A DNA stretch of 64,000 bases from NCBI RefSeq assembly GCF_000016285.1, contig NC_011989.1, forward strand, positions 1,367,001 through 1,431,000, written 5' to 3'. The notes under the pieces were generated by a model, which worked only from the letters and a program-made list of their open reading frames with translations, was not told the DNA's origin and ran no database searches. Below, piece after piece: positions 62,508 through 64,000 of this stretch; position 1 is the first letter of the stretch, and each line of letters opens with the position of its first letter. A program made the translations under genes and the position numbers. This DNA is from Allorhizobium ampelinum S4. GTDB lineage: Bacteria; Pseudomonadota; Alphaproteobacteria; Rhizobiales; Rhizobiaceae.

Positions 62508-63698
62508 ATGACTGAACATTCCGTCCGTAACTTCACGATCAATTTCGGCCCCGAACATCCTTCCGCACACGGCGTTTTGCGTCTTGTGCTGGAGCTGGAC
62601 GGTGAAATCGTCGAGCGTGTCGATCCCCATATCGGCCTCTTGCACCGTGGTACCGAAAAGCTGATTGAAGCCAAGACCTACTTGCAGGCATTGCCCTATT
62701 TCGACCGGCTGGACTATGTCGCGCCGATGAACCAGGAACATGCCTATTGCTTGGCGGTGGAAAAGCTCCTCGGCCTGGAAATTCCGATCCGCGGCCAGCT
62801 GATCCGGGTTCTCTATTCCGAAATTGGCCGTATCCTGTCGCATATCATGAACGTCACCACGCAGGCGATGGACGTCGGTGCCATGACGCCACCGGTCTGG
62901 GGCTTCGAAGAGCGCGAAAAACTGATGGTGTTCTATGAGCGGGCTTCTGGCGCGCGCATGCATGCCGCCTATTTCCGTCCCGGTGGCATTCACCAGGATA
63001 TTCCGGCCCAGCTGGTCGAGGATATCGGTGCCTGGTGCGATCCTTTCCTGAAAGTTCTCGATGATATCGAGGGACTGTTGACCGAGAACCGGATTTTCAA
63101 GCAGCGCAATGTCGATATCGGCGTCGTCAGCCTGGAAGATGCCTGGAAATGGGGCTTCTCAGGTGTGATGGTTCGCGGTTCGGGTGCGGCCTGGGATTTG
63201 CGCCGCTCGCAGCCTTACGAATGCTATTCCGATATGGAATTCGATATTCCGGTCGGTAAGAATGGCGACTGCTACGACCGCTATCTGATCCGCATGATGG
63301 AAATGCGCGAATCGGTGAAGATCATGAAGCAATGCGTCAATCGCCTGCTCGGCGATGCGCGCATTGGCCCGGTTTCTTCTGTGGATGGCAAGGTTGTACC
63401 GCCGAAACGGGGTGAGATGAAGCGGTCGATGGAAGCGCTCATCCATCACTTCAAGCTTTACACTGAAGGTTTCCACGTACCGGCTGGCGAAGTTTATGCG
63501 GCCGTCGAGGCGCCGAAGGGTGAATTCGGGGTCTATCTGGTAGCGGACGGCACAAACAAGCCGTATCGCTGCAAGATCCGCGCTCCTGGGTTCGTGCATC
63601 TGCAAGCCATGGACTTCATGTCGCGCGGCCATCAGCTTGCTGACGTAACGGCGGTGCTGGGGTCTCTCGACATCGTGTTTGGTGAGGTGGATCGTTGA
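62508..63698 (+). CDS. nuoD: NADH-quinone oxidoreductase subunit D
   Basis: 396-residue 49-kDa subunit forming the quinone site with Nuo[49 protein letters not shown] and the final DIVFGEVDR are complex I hallmarks. The ATG at 62508 is preferred over the open frame from 62469, which runs over nuoC. Confidence 0.98.
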   Translation: MTEHSVRNFTINFGPEHPSAHGVLRLVLELDGEIVERVDPHIGLLHRGTEKLIEAKTYLQALPYFDRLDYVAPMNQEHAYCLAVEKLLGLEIPIRGQLIRVLYSEIGRILSHIMNVTTQAMDVGAMTPPVWGFEEREKLMVFYERASGARMHAAYFRPGGIHQDIPAQLVEDIGAWCDPFLKVLDDIEGLLTENRIFKQRNVDIGVVSLEDAWKWGFSGVMVRGSGAAWDLRRSQPYECYSDMEFDIPVGKNGDCYDRYLIRMMEMRESVKIMKQCVNRLLGDARIGPVSSVDGKVVPPKRGEMKRSMEALIHHFKLYTEGFHVPAGEVYAAVEAPKGEFGVYLVADGTNKPYRCKIRAPGFVHLQAMDFMSRGHQLADVTAVLGSLDIVFGEVDR

Positions 63699-63937
63699 TG
63701 CAGCTTATCCTTTCGGATCGGCAGTGTGGTGCTCGTCTTGCAACGTCGGTTGCAGGTTGGCGCTACGCATTGCAATCCGTTGGGACCGACCGGCACTGTC
63801 CCGCCAGGCCGTCTGCTCTGCAGGCGGCAATCGGGCTTTCTGCCGCATTGCTCGTCAGCGTCCGCGAGAAGGACAATCTGAACGCAGGCCGGGATGCTGT
63901 CATGGCGACGCATCAAGGTCTTCTGTTCAAAAACTGA
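63698..63937 (+). CDS. Small hypothetical gene between nuoD and nuoE
   Basis: 79 residues, [29 protein letters not shown]..., Ala- and Arg-rich, with no membrane helix or motif I know. Its ATG overlaps the nuoD stop (TGATG), so it would be translated by coupling, and it fills the 257-bp gap before nuoE almost completely. That placement argues for a real gene. Role in complex I unproven. Confidence 0.55.
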   Translation: MQLILSDRQCGARLATSVAGWRYALQSVGTDRHCPARPSALQAAIGLSAALLVSVREKDNLNAGRDAVMATHQGLLFKN

Positions 63938-63955
63938 GATAAGGCGTGAGGAAGT

Positions 63956-64000
63956 ATGTCCGTTCGTCGTTTAGCCGAAGATCAATTCCAGCCCGCATCC
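63956..64000 (+). CDS. nuoE: NADH-quinone oxidoreductase subunit E, start only
   Basis: Only the first 15 codons, MSVRRLAEDQFQPAS, are in the window, with GAGGAAG directly upstream. The sequence and position after nuoD match the start of rhizobial nuoE. Confidence 0.88.
   Translation, partial: MSVRRLAEDQFQPAS

Overview
The window is chromosomal DNA from an alphaproteobacterium, most likely a member of the Rhizobiaceae (Agrobacterium / Allorhizobium / Rhizobium group). The reasons are the conserved blocks rplM-rpsI, argC-speB, clpP-clpX-lon-HU and tRNA-Asp x2-nuoABCD(E), short intergenic palindromes of the rhizobial type, and a surface-polysaccharide cluster resembling the unipolar polysaccharide (upp) locus of Agrobacterium. 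The species assignment is inference; no marker here fixes it.

Left end (1-1.2 kb): the 3' part of a PAS/HWE-type sensor histidine kinase. From about 1.2 to 17.3 kb lies an integrated island in a tRNA-Pro(GGG) gene. A 5' half-copy of the tRNA sits at 1223-1261 beside a truncated tyrosine integrase, and the complete tRNA lies at 17264-17340. The island holds an IS21-family element that truncates both neighbours, an IetAS-type ATPase/subtilase pair with a broken protease, a DJ-1/PfpI enzyme with a divergent GlxA-type regulator, a type VI secretion cargo module (VgrG, DUF4123 adaptor, small downstream ORF, candidate effector, ankyrin protein, PAAR tip), and a metallo-beta-lactamase hydrolase with an AraC regulator.

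Core region 17.8-46 kb: a PHB-depolymerase-type esterase; a Wzx/Wzy-style exopolysaccharide cluster (glycosyltransferases, polymerase, initiating phosphotransferase, Wza-like exporter, Wzc-like chain-length protein, BcsL/CelD-like acyltransferase); heme A synthase; a long minus-strand run from rplM-rpsI through two tandem glycosyltransferase-like paralogues, agmatinase, argC, an APH-type kinase and a LigB-type dioxygenase; two CoA-binding paralogues and metY; a metallophosphoesterase; a cupin, a P450 and a diguanylate cyclase.

46-57 kb is the proteostasis block clpP, clpX, lon, hupB. Good RpoH (heat-shock) promoter matches precede clpP and lon. It is followed by DUF2256, an MFS transporter and a hydroxycinnamate module (MarR regulator, acyl-CoA ligase, hydroxycinnamoyl-CoA hydratase-lyase) with a candidate operator.

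57.3-59.9 kb is a second integrated remnant, bounded by a 31-bp direct repeat made of the 3' end of a tRNA-Val(TAC) gene. It carries an integrase stump, an exported protein overlapping a HEPN/AbiU2-like protein, and a 53-residue membrane protein. This short island is the best candidate for an undescribed defence-type cassette. The window ends with two tRNA-Asp genes and the start of the NADH dehydrogenase operon (nuoA-D, a small coupled ORF, start of nuoE).
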